Part shown: piece by piece, positions 50,175-58,687 of the stretch
Position numbering within the stretch: the first letter of the stretch is position 1
Layout: each line of letters begins with the position of its first letter
Assembly: GCF_041261445.1 (NCBI RefSeq)
Contig: NZ_JBGCCU010000039.1
Coordinates: forward strand, 1 to 64,000
From: Catenulispora sp. EB89
Lineage (GTDB): Bacteria; Actinomycetota; Actinomycetes; Streptomycetales; Catenulisporaceae
Direction: 5' to 3'
Length of the DNA stretch: 64,000 nucleotides
Position numbers and translations under genes: made by a program
Notes under the pieces: model-generated
Seen by the model: only the letters and a program-made list of their open reading frames with translations
The model's database searches: none
Told to the model about the DNA's origin: nothing

Positions 50175-50702
50175 TCACGACGTCGGCACCCAGAATCGCA
50201 GCTTGTGATCCTGCTCGTCGGCGAACCGGCCGCCGCAGGCCTCGATCACCCGCCGCGAGCCCACATTGGTGTCGTCACACGTCACCAACGCCTCGGCGAC
50301 ACCCAACCCGGCCGCGACCGGCAGCGCCGCCCGCAGCATCGCCGTCGCGTGCCCCCGCCGCCGCGCACTCGGACGGACGTCGTACCCGATGTGCCCGCCG
50401 ACGCGCTCCAGCTCCGGGATCAGCCGGTGGCGGATCGCCAGCCGCCCGAGCATCTCCTCGCCCTCGGTCCACCACAGCGTGGTCATCGGCACGAACCCGG
50501 GCTTGGCCCCGGCCTCGGTACCCTCGGCGATCACGCGCGCGACGTACACCTCGAACGCCGCCTCGTCGGAGTCGGACAACGCCGCGTCATCGACATCGGT
50601 GATGAACCACGAGGGCTCATACTCGGTGTCGGCGTGGAACTCCTTCACGGCCTCCAGGAACGAGCGCCGGAAACGTATCGAAGGATCTGTCAGCACAGGC
50701 AT
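50175..50702 (-). CDS. GNAT family N-acetyltransferase
   Basis: A 175-aa GNAT. The acetyl-CoA binding segment is GHIGYDVRPSARRRGHATAMLRAALPVAAGLGV, followed by ALVTCDDTNVGSRRVIEACGG. TTLWWTEGEEMLGRLAIRHRL is typical of a subgroup near Bacillus YjdJ-like proteins. It starts at ATG 50702. The substrate is unknown. Confidence 0.85.
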   Translation of the reverse strand: MPVLTDPSIRFRRSFLEAVKEFHADTEYEPSWFITDVDDAALSDSDEAAFEVYVARVIAEGTEAGAKPGFVPMTTLWWTEGEEMLGRLAIRHRLIPELERVGGHIGYDVRPSARRRGHATAMLRAALPVAAGLGVAEALVTCDDTNVGSRRVIEACGGRFADEQDHKLRFWVPTS

Positions 50703-50785
50703 GCGCCCATGATTCCAAAATCCCGCGCCGGCCCGACAGAAATAACCGGCCACACAACCGGCCGAGCAGCGCGATCCGACGCGCC

Positions 50786-51651
50786 TCAACCAGCCGTCGC
50801 GACAGCCCGCCGCGCCAGCTCGATCATGCCGTGCATGACCGCGACCGGGATGGCAGGGTTCTGAGCGGCGGCGCGCGCATGGCGCCCGTCGAGCAGCAGC
50901 CTGACGAGCGCGGCGGGGGAGATGCGGGGGTCGACGGCGGCCGCATTGCGGACCTGGGGATCCGGGTCGTCCGCGAACCGATCGACCAGCTCGGGGGTCG
51001 AGGCCTTGTCGGTCAGCGCGAGCAGCCGCAGGCGCGGATCGGGGTCGTCGACGAACCGGAGCAGACCGTCCTTCGGGAAGTTCGGGTGGTTGCGGGGGCG
51101 GCCCGGGAACGTGAAGCTGCCGGACCACCAGGTCCAGACGCTGAGCAGCGTCTCGGCGGGCGTGTCGTCGCAGGATTCCGCCAAGAACAGGTGCACCACG
51201 CGGTCCTCGTCGCGTGCGAGCCGGTCCAGGACGTCCGGCGGCAGGTGCCGAGCCCGCGCGACACTGCGCCGGACCACCAGCTTGGGGGACGCGGCAAGCT
51301 GGCGCATGGCGTCGGGATCGTCATGGAGCGCGCCGACCCACCACAGGGCCTTGGGTGTGGTGGTTCGCTGATGCCCTGGCCTTCGAGCGGCCACGGCCGC
51401 CTTGTCGCCAGCTCGCTGCGCGCCTCGGCCAGCATGGTCCGGGTCTGGTCGTCGGCGGTGGCGGCGATCAGCCGATCCCACTGCGCGGCGGTCAGGTTCC
51501 CGCTCTCCGCCGCAGTCAACCTGACCCGGCGGTCCGCATGGCCTATGGCCGCATCGACGATACCGCTCGACACGTCCCGCCCGTAGAGAAAGGAGAGCTG
51601 GTGCGGTGAACGTCGCGCCCCTGGCCGCCGCGTCGAGCGCGGACCACTCAC
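50786..51651 (-). pseudogene. Leucine-rich-variant-like repeat protein, frameshifted
   Basis: Two minus-strand frames together encode one alpha-helical repeat protein. The upstream part (51651 to about 51400) reads SFLYGRDVSSGIVDAAIGHADRRVRLTAAESGNLTAAQWDRLIAATADDQTRTMLAEARSEL; the downstream part (about 51400 to 50786) reads ALWWVGALHDDPDAMRQLAASPKLVVRRSVARARHLPPDVLDRLARDED and further LRV-type units (DDPDPQVRNAAAVDPRISPAALVRLLL). The switch occurs near 51360-51400. Both halves have protein-like repeats, so a recent single-base indel or a sequencing error is likely. Confidence 0.6.
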
Positions 51652-51672
51652 CGCTCACCGGGCCCGCCACCC

Positions 51673-52329
51673 CTACCAGCCCCGAGCCCGCCACTCCGCC
51701 AGCTGCGGACGCTCCGCGCCCAGCGTCGTGTCCTTGCCGTGGCCGGGGTAGACCCACGTCTCGTCGGGCAGCCGGTCGAAGATCTTCGTGACCACGCCCT
51801 CGTAGAGCGAGTCGAACGCCTCCTTGTCCCCGAACGTGCCGCCGACGCCGCCGGGGAACAGGCAGTCGCCGGTGAACAGGTGCGGGGTGCCGGTGGGGTC
51901 CCGGTAGAGCAGGGCGATGCTGCCGGGCGTGTGCCCGACCAGGTGGATGGCGGTGAGTTCGATGTCGTCGAAGCGCAGGACGTCGCCGTCGTCCACGGGG
52001 ACGTCGGTCTCGACCGGGATGCCCCCGGCGTCGGCGCGGCCGGCGTGGGTGCGGGCCGCGGTGGCGGCGACGACGGCTTCCAGGGCCTGCCAGTGGTCGC
52101 CGTGCTGGTGGGTGGTGATGACTGCCTGGAGGCCGTCGGGCACCAGGGCCAGGAGGGTCGGGGCCTCGTTGGCGGCATCGATCAGGACCTGGGTGCCGGT
52201 GCTCTTGCTGCGCAGGAGGTAGGCGTTGTTGTCCGTGGGGCCGACCGAGACCTTGGTGATGGTCAGGTCGGGCAGGTCGCGGACGGCGGGCGGTCCGCCC
52301 TGGGTGACGTCGCCGGTGTAGTCGGGCAT
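51673..52329 (-). CDS. MBL-fold metallo-hydrolase (glyoxalase II-like)
   Basis: A 218-aa metallo-beta-lactamase-fold enzyme with all metal ligands: H74-Q-H76-G-D78-H79, H133 (HLVGHTPGS), D155 (FTGDCLF) and H197 (YPGHGKD). Glyoxalase II-like and persulfide-dioxygenase-like relatives hydrolyse thioesters, and a mycothiol or bacillithiol adduct is a possible substrate in this organism. The gene at 52639 is a paralogue. Repeats separate the two. Confidence 0.92.
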   Translation of the reverse strand: MPDYTGDVTQGGPPAVRDLPDLTITKVSVGPTDNNAYLLRSKSTGTQVLIDAANEAPTLLALVPDGLQAVITTHQHGDHWQALEAVVAATAARTHAGRADAGGIPVETDVPVDDGDVLRFDDIELTAIHLVGHTPGSIALLYRDPTGTPHLFTGDCLFPGGVGGTFGDKEAFDSLYEGVVTKIFDRLPDETWVYPGHGKDTTLGAERPQLAEWRARGW

Positions 52330-52411
52330 GGGTTCCTCCGGGGTCTGAGACGGGTCTGGATCGGATCAGGAGGCCGATGCACCTCGGCGCCGAGATACAT
52401 CGATGGCGAGG

Positions 52412-52632
52412 TACATCGATGGCGAGGTACCTCGGCACCGAGGTATATCGAATCGAGGCGGCCATGTTGGTTCTGGTCTGCGTCGGTGCCGAGTACATCG
52501 ATGGCGAGGTACCTCGGCGTCGAGGTATATCGATCGAGGTGGGCGTGTCGGCTTTGGTTCGCGTCGGTGTCTGTCGGCGCTGAGATGCATCGATGGCGAG
52601 GTACCTCGGCGTCGAGGTATATCGAATCGAGG
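52412..52632. repeat. Palindrome-rich tandem repeat between MBL paralogues, three copies
   Basis: A 46-47-bp unit occurs at 52412-52458, 52494-52539 and 52586-52632, at spacings of 82 and 92 bp. Each copy contains palindromes such as CGAGGTACCTCG and ATCGAT and ends in CGAGGTATATCGAATCGAGG or close to it. The spacers also resemble each other (a TTGGTTC...GCGTCGGTG motif), so the true period is about 85 bp. A partial unit lies at 52393-52411. Confidence 0.88.
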
Positions 52633-52638
52633 TACGCG

Positions 52639-53250
52639 CTACGCCCCGATCCCGGCCCGCTCCGCGCCCAGCGTGGAGTCGTTCCCCCGAGCCGGGTACA
52701 CCCACGTCTCGTCCGGCAGCGCGGCCAGCGCCCCGGTCAGCAGCTCGGCCGGCGTCGGGCCGGCCCCCACCCCCGCCCCCGACAACAAGTCCCCCGTGAA
52801 CAAGTGCGGATGCCCCTTCGGATCGTCATACACCAGCGCCACCGCCCCCGGCGCGTCGCCGGCCAGGTGCATCGCCGTCAGCAGGGAGCGCCCGAGCCGG
52901 ATCTCGTCGCCGTCGTGCAGCGCCACCTTTGTCGGGACCTCGATCGCGCCCGCGTCGTGGGCGCCGGCCATCGTCACCGCGCCGGTGGCGGCTACCAACT
53001 CGGCCAGTGCGCGCCAGTGGTCGCGGTGTGGGTGCGTGGTCACCACTGCGGCCAGTTCGCCGTTGACGAGTTGGATCAGGGCCGGGGCGTCGTCGGCGGC
53101 GTCGATGAGGACCTGGTCGCCGGTGAGGCGGTCGCGCAGGAGGTAGCAGTTCGCCGCCTTCGGGCCGACCGCGATCTTGGTGACGATCAGCTGTGCCAGT
53201 TCGTGGACGGCCGGCGGGCCGCCGACGTGGACGATGCCGTGGTACGTCAT
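52639..53250 (-). CDS. Degenerate MBL-fold paralogue, metal ligands lost
   Basis: A 203-aa paralogue of the gene at 51673. It keeps H73-P-H75-R-D77-H78 and D154 (TGDLLS) but has D132 where the paralogue has H133 (HLAGDAPGA versus HLVGHTPGS) and R188 where it has H197 (YPARGND versus YPGHGKD). A segment of about ten residues near the substrate pocket is also missing. It is probably catalytically dead or changed in chemistry. The frame is intact, so the protein may be retained for binding. Confidence 0.85.
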   Translation of the reverse strand: MTYHGIVHVGGPPAVHELAQLIVTKIAVGPKAANCYLLRDRLTGDQVLIDAADDAPALIQLVNGELAAVVTTHPHRDHWRALAELVAATGAVTMAGAHDAGAIEVPTKVALHDGDEIRLGRSLLTAMHLAGDAPGAVALVYDDPKGHPHLFTGDLLSGAGVGAGPTPAELLTGALAALPDETWVYPARGNDSTLGAERAGIGA

Positions 53251-53260
53251 CGGCTCTCCT

Positions 53261-54031
53261 TCAGGCCCAGGCCGGCAGCTTCGGCAGCGGGCCGCGGCCG
53301 CCGGCCGGGATCACCGCGACCAGTCCGTCGCCGGAGGCGCGGCCGAGGAGCCAGGCCAGTAGGGCGCGCTTCGGGCCGCGGACGATCACCACGCCGGGGT
53401 CCTGCGGGTCCGCCTTCACGCCGTAGACCTGGTCCTCCTCCTCGACGTCCAGGCGTAGTGCCGGGAACTCCGGTCGGGTCTGGAAGCGGGCCAGTGCGTC
53501 GGTGAACCAGCGGTCGGTGAACGGGTCCGACCAGTGCGCCGGCGTGAAATCCAGGTCCAGGTCGACGTGGTGGATCAGGACCTCGCCGAGGCGCTTGCCG
53601 GGCAGCTGGTGCGCCGGGTACGGGGTCGCGTCGGCCGTCCGGTACACCGGGGCGTTCCAGTGCCCGGCCGCCTGCGCCGCGGCGTAGGCTTCGACGAAGC
53701 GGCCCGCCGATTCCCGCAGGTCCGCCAGCTGCTCCTGGACCGGCCGGGAAGAGCCGGCCTCGATGTCGGCGTTGCGCTTGTCGTCGGATTCGTACATCGG
53801 CGTGACCTCACCGGTCGCCGCGGTGTTGAGCATGTTGGACAGGCCGTCGGCGTTGCGGGCGATGTGGGCCAGGACGTGCCCGCGGGTCCAGCCCTCGCAC
53901 AGCGAGGGCTCGCGCAGTTCCTCCTCGGCCATGGCGGCGACGGTGGCCAGCAGGTGCGCCGTGGCCTCGGTGATCTGCTCGAGGTCCGCGGCGGCGTCGA
54001 AGGAGGCGGGGATGGTCGGTGATTCGGTCAC
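53261..54031 (-). CDS. MDMPI-like maleylpyruvate isomerase family protein
   Basis: A 256-aa protein of the mycothiol-dependent DinB/MDMPI superfamily. [46 protein letters not shown] is the metal-binding helical bundle (His in HVLAHIARN), followed by [15 protein letters not shown]. The C-terminal domain [24 protein letters not shown] is the MDMPI C-terminal type. GTG 54031 has GGAAGAG eight bases upstream. The N-terminal in-frame extension lacks a ribosome site. Neighbouring MBL genes suggest a thiol-linked detoxification role, which remains inference. Confidence 0.88.
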   Translation of the reverse strand: MTESPTIPASFDAAADLEQITEATAHLLATVAAMAEEELREPSLCEGWTRGHVLAHIARNADGLSNMLNTAATGEVTPMYESDDKRNADIEAGSSRPVQEQLADLRESAGRFVEAYAAAQAAGHWNAPVYRTADATPYPAHQLPGKRLGEVLIHHVDLDLDFTPAHWSDPFTDRWFTDALARFQTRPEFPALRLDVEEEDQVYGVKADPQDPGVVIVRGPKRALLAWLLGRASGDGLVAVIPAGGRGPLPKLPAWA

Positions 54032-54209
54032 GGCGGTAACTCTTCCGTACCGGACCCCCGTCTGCCACACGGATCTTGAAGTAGGCGGGACGGATCGTGC
54101 GCCCGGCGCCGGGTCGGCGCGCGGACCTGCGCGGCGGGGCGGAATCCGGAACTTGTCGGAGGGCCCGTCTAGCATCGGTGCGAGTCATGTCTTCAGGAAG
54201 GTTGCACTA

Positions 54210-57200
54210 GTGGATCGGCTGATCGTCCGCGGCGCGCGGGAGCACAACCTCAAGGACGTCTCGGTAGACCTCCCCCGGGACGCCCTTATCGTGTTCACCG
54301 GCTTGTCCGGCTCGGGCAAGTCCTCGCTGGCGTTCGACACGATCTTCGCTGAGGGCCAGCGGCGATACGTGGAGTCGCTGTCGGCTTACGCGCGCCAGTT
54401 CCTCGGGCAGATGGACAAGCCCGACGTCGACTTCATCGAGGGGCTGTCCCCGGCGGTGTCGATCGACCAGAAATCGACCTCGAAGAACCCGCGCTCGACC
54501 GTGGGCACCATCACCGAGGTCTACGACTACCTCCGTCTGCTCTACGCCCGGGCCGGCCGCCCGCACTGCCCGGTCTGCGGCCGCCCGATCGCCCGGCAGA
54601 GCCCGCAGCAGATCGTGGACCGGGTGCTGGAGCTTCAGGAGGGTACCCGCTTCCAGGTCCTGGCCCCGGTGGTCCGCGAGCGCAAGGGCGAGTACGCCGA
54701 CCTGTTCGCCGAGCTCCAGACCAAGGGATACAGCCGGGCCCGGGTGGACGGCGTCGTCGTGCAGCTCACCGAGCCGCCGACGCTGAAGAAGCAGGAGAAG
54801 CACACCATCGAGGTGGTGGTCGACCGGCTCTCGGTCAAGGCCAGTGCCAAGCGCCGGCTCACCGACTCGGTCGAGACCGCGCTCCAGCTCGGCGGCGGCA
54901 TGATCACGCTGGAGTTCGTCGACCTCGCCGAGGACGACCCGAACCGCGAGCGCATGTACTCCGAGCACCTGTACTGCGTCTACGACGACCTGTCGTTCGA
55001 GGAGCTGGAGCCGCGCTCGTTCTCCTTCAACTCCCCCTTCGGCGCCTGCCCGACCTGCTCGGGCCTGGGCGTGAAGCTGGAGGTGGACACCGAGCTGGTG
55101 ATCCCGGACCCGGACAAGACCCTGAGCGACGGCGCGATCACCGTCTGGGCCGCCTCCGGCATGGGCGCGAGCTGGTTCGGGCACATGCTGGCCTCCCTGG
55201 GCCAGGAGATCGGCTTCGACATGGACACGCCCTGGGGGCGGATCCCGGCGAAGGCCCAGAAGGTCATCCTCGAGGGCTACAAGAAGAAGCTCACGGTCCG
55301 CTACACCAACCGGCACGGCTCCAAGCGCGCGTGGGAGACCACCTACGAGGGCGTCAAGCCGTGGATCACCCGGCGCTACGCCGAGTCCGACAGCGACAGC
55401 GCCCGCGAGCGCCTGACCGGCTACATGCGCGAGGTCCCCTGCGAGGCCTGCGACGGCACCCGCCTCAAGCCGGTCATCCGCGCCGTCACCCTGGGCGGGG
55501 AGCGCTCCGAGGGCGGCCGCTCGATCGACGAGATCGCCGCGCTGCCGGTCGGCGAGTGCGCGCAGTACCTGCGCGAGCTGGCCCTGACCGACCGCGAGGC
55601 GCAGATCGCCGCCCGGGTGCTCAAGGAGGTCAACGAGCGCCTGCAGTTCCTGGTCGACGTCGGCCTGGACTACCTGTCGCTGGACCGCGCCAGCGCCACC
55701 CTGGCCGGCGGCGAGGCCCAGCGCATCCGGCTGGCCACCCAGATCGGCTCGGGCCTGACCGGCGTGCTGTACGTGCTCGACGAGCCCTCCATCGGCCTGC
55801 ACCAGCGCGACAACCACCGGCTGATCGAGACCCTGATCCGGCTGCGCGACCTGGGCAACACCCTGATCGTGGTGGAGCACGACGAGGACACCATCGCCAT
55901 CGCCGACTGGGTGGTGGACATCGGCCCGGGCGCCGGCGAGCACGGCGGGCAGGTCGTGGTCTCCGGCACCGTGGAGGACCTGCTGGCCTCCGAGGACTCG
56001 CTGACCGGCCAGTACGTCTCCGGGCGGCGCCGGATCGAGATCCCGGCGACGCGCCGGCCGATCGACCCCGAGCGGCAGCTGGTGGTGCGCGGCGCGCGCG
56101 AGAACAACCTGCGCGGCATCGACGTGGCCTTCCCGCTCGGTGTCTTCGTCGCGGTCACCGGCGTCTCCGGCTCCGGCAAGTCCACGCTGGTCAACGACAT
56201 CCTGTACTCGACGCTGGCGCGCGAGCTGAACGGCGCCCGCACCGTCCCGGGCCGGCACACCCGGGTGGACGGCGTGGACCTGCTGGACAAGGTCGTGCAC
56301 GTCGACCAGTCGCCGATCGGCCGCACCCCGCGTTCCAACCCGGCCACCTACACCGGCGTGTTCGACCACATCCGCAAGCTGTTCGCCAACACCACCGAGG
56401 CCAAGGTCCGCGGCTACCAGCCCGGCCGGTTCTCCTTCAACGTCAAGGGCGGCCGCTGCGAGAACTGCCAGGGCGACGGCACCATCAAGATCGAGATGAA
56501 CTTCCTGCCGGACGTGTACGTGCCCTGCGAGGTCTGCCACGGCGCGCGCTACAACCGGGAGACCCTGGAGGTCCACTTCAAGGGCAAGAACATCGGCGAG
56601 GTCCTGGACATGCCGATCGAGGAGGCCGCGGACTTCTTCGAGGCGGTCCCGGCGATCTCCCGGCACATGCAGACGCTGGTCGACGTGGGGCTGGGCTACG
56701 TGCGCCTGGGCCAGTCGGCGACCACGCTGTCCGGCGGCGAGGCGCAGCGCGTGAAGCTGGCCGCCGAGCTGAAGCGCCGGGCCACCGGCCGGACGGTCTA
56801 CGTGCTGGACGAGCCGACCACCGGGCTGCACTTCGAGGACATCAACAAGCTGCTCGGGGTGCTCCAGCGGCTGGTCGACCAGGGCAACTCGGTGATCGTG
56901 ATCGAGCACAACCTGGACGTCATCAAGACCGCCGACTGGCTGGTCGACATGGGTCCCGAGGGCGGGCGCGGCGGCGGGATCGTGGTCGCCGAGGGCACGC
57001 CGGAGGACGTGGCGAAGGTCGCGGCCAGCCACACCGGCCGGTTCCTGGAGCCGATCCTGCACGGCGAGGCGAACGCCGCGACCGCGGCGCTGACGGCGGC
57101 GCAGGCGCGCAAGCCGCAGGTCGCCGAGGCGATCGAGGCGGCGAAGCGGAGCAACGCGCCGAAGGCGGCGGCCAGGACCGCTGCTTCGAAGACCACCGCG

Positions 57201-57317
57201 GCGAAGGCTCCGACGGCGGCCAAGACCGCGGCCGCCAAGACCACGGCGGCCAAGACCACGGCCGCGAAGACGGTCGCGAAGAAGGCGCCCGCCAAGAAGG
57301 CCGCCGCGAAGAAGTAG
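54210..57317 (+). CDS. uvrA: Excinuclease ABC subunit A with histone-H1-like tail
   Basis: A 1035-aa UvrA (families usually 940-1000). Two ATPase modules: Walker A GLSGSGKS near residue 31 and GVSGSGKS near 650; signature [12 protein letters not shown] near the end; zinc fingers CPVCGRP-type (about 113), CPTCSGLG and [11 protein letters not shown]...CEVCHG. It scans DNA for bulky damage and loads UvrB. After about residue 955 a Lys/Ala/Thr-rich tail of some 80 residues ([20 protein letters not shown] type) follows, absent from most UvrA proteins. GTG 54210 has AGGAAGG upstream. No LexA-like box was recognised. Confidence 0.97.
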   Translation: MDRLIVRGAREHNLKDVSVDLPRDALIVFTGLSGSGKSSLAFDTIFAEGQRRYVESLSAYARQFLGQMDKPDVDFIEGLSPAVSIDQKSTSKNPRSTVGTITEVYDYLRLLYARAGRPHCPVCGRPIARQSPQQIVDRVLELQEGTRFQVLAPVVRERKGEYADLFAELQTKGYSRARVDGVVVQLTEPPTLKKQEKHTIEVVVDRLSVKASAKRRLTDSVETALQLGGGMITLEFVDLAEDDPNRERMYSEHLYCVYDDLSFEELEPRSFSFNSPFGACPTCSGLGVKLEVDTELVIPDPDKTLSDGAITVWAASGMGASWFGHMLASLGQEIGFDMDTPWGRIPAKAQKVILEGYKKKLTVRYTNRHGSKRAWETTYEGVKPWITRRYAESDSDSARERLTGYMREVPCEACDGTRLKPVIRAVTLGGERSEGGRSIDEIAALPVGECAQYLRELALTDREAQIAARVLKEVNERLQFLVDVGLDYLSLDRASATLAGGEAQRIRLATQIGSGLTGVLYVLDEPSIGLHQRDNHRLIETLIRLRDLGNTLIVVEHDEDTIAIADWVVDIGPGAGEHGGQVVVSGTVEDLLASEDSLTGQYVSGRRRIEIPATRRPIDPERQLVVRGARENNLRGIDVAFPLGVFVAVTGVSGSGKSTLVNDILYSTLARELNGARTVPGRHTRVDGVDLLDKVVHVDQSPIGRTPRSNPATYTGVFDHIRKLFANTTEAKVRGYQPGRFSFNVKGGRCENCQGDGTIKIEMNFLPDVYVPCEVCHGARYNRETLEVHFKGKNIGEVLDMPIEEAADFFEAVPAISRHMQTLVDVGLGYVRLGQSATTLSGGEAQRVKLAAELKRRATGRTVYVLDEPTTGLHFEDINKLLGVLQRLVDQGNSVIVIEHNLDVIKTADWLVDMGPEGGRGGGIVVAEGTPEDVAKVAASHTGRFLEPILHGEANAATAALTAAQARKPQVAEAIEAAKRSNAPKAAARTAASKTTAAKAPTAAKTAAAKTTAAKTTAAKTVAKKAPAKKAAAKK

Positions 57318-57335
57318 GGGTGTGGGTAGGGGTAC

Positions 57336-57370
57336 GGGCCCGTGCCGATCGTGCTGATCGGCGCGGGCCC
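57336..57370 (+). terminator. Terminator after uvrA
   Basis: A 15-bp stem (57336-57350 with 57356-57370) with one G-U pair and a 5-nt loop, 18 nt after the uvrA stop. Confidence 0.8.
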
Positions 57371-57448
57371 GCCGTATATCCAGTGCATGTTCACCACACG
57401 TCCGGGCCTCAAAGAATTCTCACAGACGGGCATGATGGACTACTCCCC

Positions 57449-57895
57449 ATGTCTGATCATGTTGAGGTCGAGGAGTCGGGGCCGGACCGCCGGTCCGTCA
57501 TGAAGGCCGCCGCCCTGGTCGTGGTGCCGGTGGCCGGGGTCGGAGCGGTCGCGGCGTGCTCCAGCTCGTCGTCCGGCGGCGCGTCCAGCGGGAACGGCAC
57601 GGTGGTCGTGCCGTCCTCCTCGGTGCCGGTCGGCGGCGGCTACATCGACAAGTCGAACCAGGTCGTGGTGACGCAGCCGCAGGCCGGGGTCTTCAAGGCC
57701 TTCACGGCGGTGTGCACGCACCAGGGCTGCACGGTCGGCGGCGTCACGAACAACCGCATCGTCTGCCCCTGCCACGGCTCGGTGTTCAGTGCCCAGGACG
57801 GCTCCGTGCTGAACGGCCCCGCGGCCTCGCCGCTGGCGGCGATGACGGCCAAGGTGAACGGCGCGAACGTGGACGTCACCGGCTCCGCGAACTGA
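57449..57895 (+). CDS. Tat-exported Rieske [2Fe-2S] lipoprotein
   Basis: A 148-aa protein. The N-terminus has a twin-arginine motif (DRRSVMK) and a lipobox ending at C37 (VAAC), so it is likely exported folded and lipidated. The Rieske cluster ligands are C89-T-H91 and C106-P-C108-H109, with C94 and C108 forming the usual disulfide. It is a small electron-transfer protein; its redox partner is not in the window. ATG 57449 precedes the Tat motif. Its position between uvrA and uvrC matches my memory of Streptomyces gene order. Confidence 0.9.
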   Translation: MSDHVEVEESGPDRRSVMKAAALVVVPVAGVGAVAACSSSSSGGASSGNGTVVVPSSSVPVGGGYIDKSNQVVVTQPQAGVFKAFTAVCTHQGCTVGGVTNNRIVCPCHGSVFSAQDGSVLNGPAASPLAAMTAKVNGANVDVTGSAN

Positions 57896-58039
57896 TTCGG
57901 GACTGCCCGCGCCTATCGGAGAAACATCCTGTCATTGGCCCTGATCGGGCGACCCGCGGTTGTCTTCAGCGCCCGCGTCGCCCGACCGATATCCCTAGTG
58001 ATCGTGCTCGCCGACCACTATTCAAGGGAGAACATCGCA

Positions 58040-58576
58040 GTGAGCATCCGCAGGTTCCGCAGGGTCTTCGCCGTCGGGATGACGCTGGTCGGAGCGGCAT
58101 TGCTGGGCGCCGGTCCGGTGTCGGCCAGTGGCACCGGACCGGCCGCCGGCCCCGCCAGCGGCCCCGCCGCCGGCCCCACCAACGCCCCCATGGCCATCAC
58201 CCTGTGCCACGGCTACGGCACCTACCTCGGCCTCGGCCTGCACCGCGTCGCCGCCGGCAAGAACCTCCTCGTCGTCGAGGTCTGCGGCGACCCGGCCAAG
58301 CGCACGATCAGCATGGTGCGCGACAGCTACATCAAGGTCGACGGCCAGCGCGCGGACAGCCTGCGCTTCCACTGGCGCTGGGCCGACAAGACCGGCGCGG
58401 TCAAGGGCGGCGGGGACGACGACAACGGCGCCTTCGCCCTCGGCCCGCAGAGCGAGAACACCTTCGCCTGGCCCTACTCCCAGCCGGTCGCGCCGCTGGC
58501 GCCGAGCGCGCGCTGCGTCGTCGGCGTCCTGAGCGAGGGGACCGCGCAGTTCGTCACCGAGCCCGTCTGCCCCTGA
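58040..58576 (+). CDS. Secreted hypothetical protein
   Basis: A 178-aa protein from GTG 58040 (GGGAG upstream). The signal peptide (RRFRRVFAVGMTLVGAALLGAG...SASG) is followed by a Gly/Pro/Ala repeat spacer (residues 30-50) and a mature domain with four cysteines (TLCHGYGTYLG, VVEVCGDPAK, ARCVVGV, EPVCP). I recognise no family. An extracellular, disulfide-stabilised small protein is likely. Confidence 0.7.
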   Translation: MSIRRFRRVFAVGMTLVGAALLGAGPVSASGTGPAAGPASGPAAGPTNAPMAITLCHGYGTYLGLGLHRVAAGKNLLVVEVCGDPAKRTISMVRDSYIKVDGQRADSLRFHWRWADKTGAVKGGGDDDNGAFALGPQSENTFAWPYSQPVAPLAPSARCVVGVLSEGTAQFVTEPVCP

Positions 58577-58687
58577 CCCCGACGCGGGCCGGGGGGACGT
58601 CGGGAGGATGCCGGGGGACCGGCGCGACAGCCCGGGGTCGACCCCCGGCCACCGGATCGTGTCCCCCCGGCCGCGTAGGCTTTCCCT

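Noticed and set aside
52412-52632. CRISPR array
   Set aside because: The three units differ, are palindrome-rich, and the spacers resemble each other; no cas genes are present.
54032-54209. LexA box upstream of uvrA
   Set aside because: No GAAC-N4-GTTC type palindrome could be found, and the same is true upstream of uvrB.
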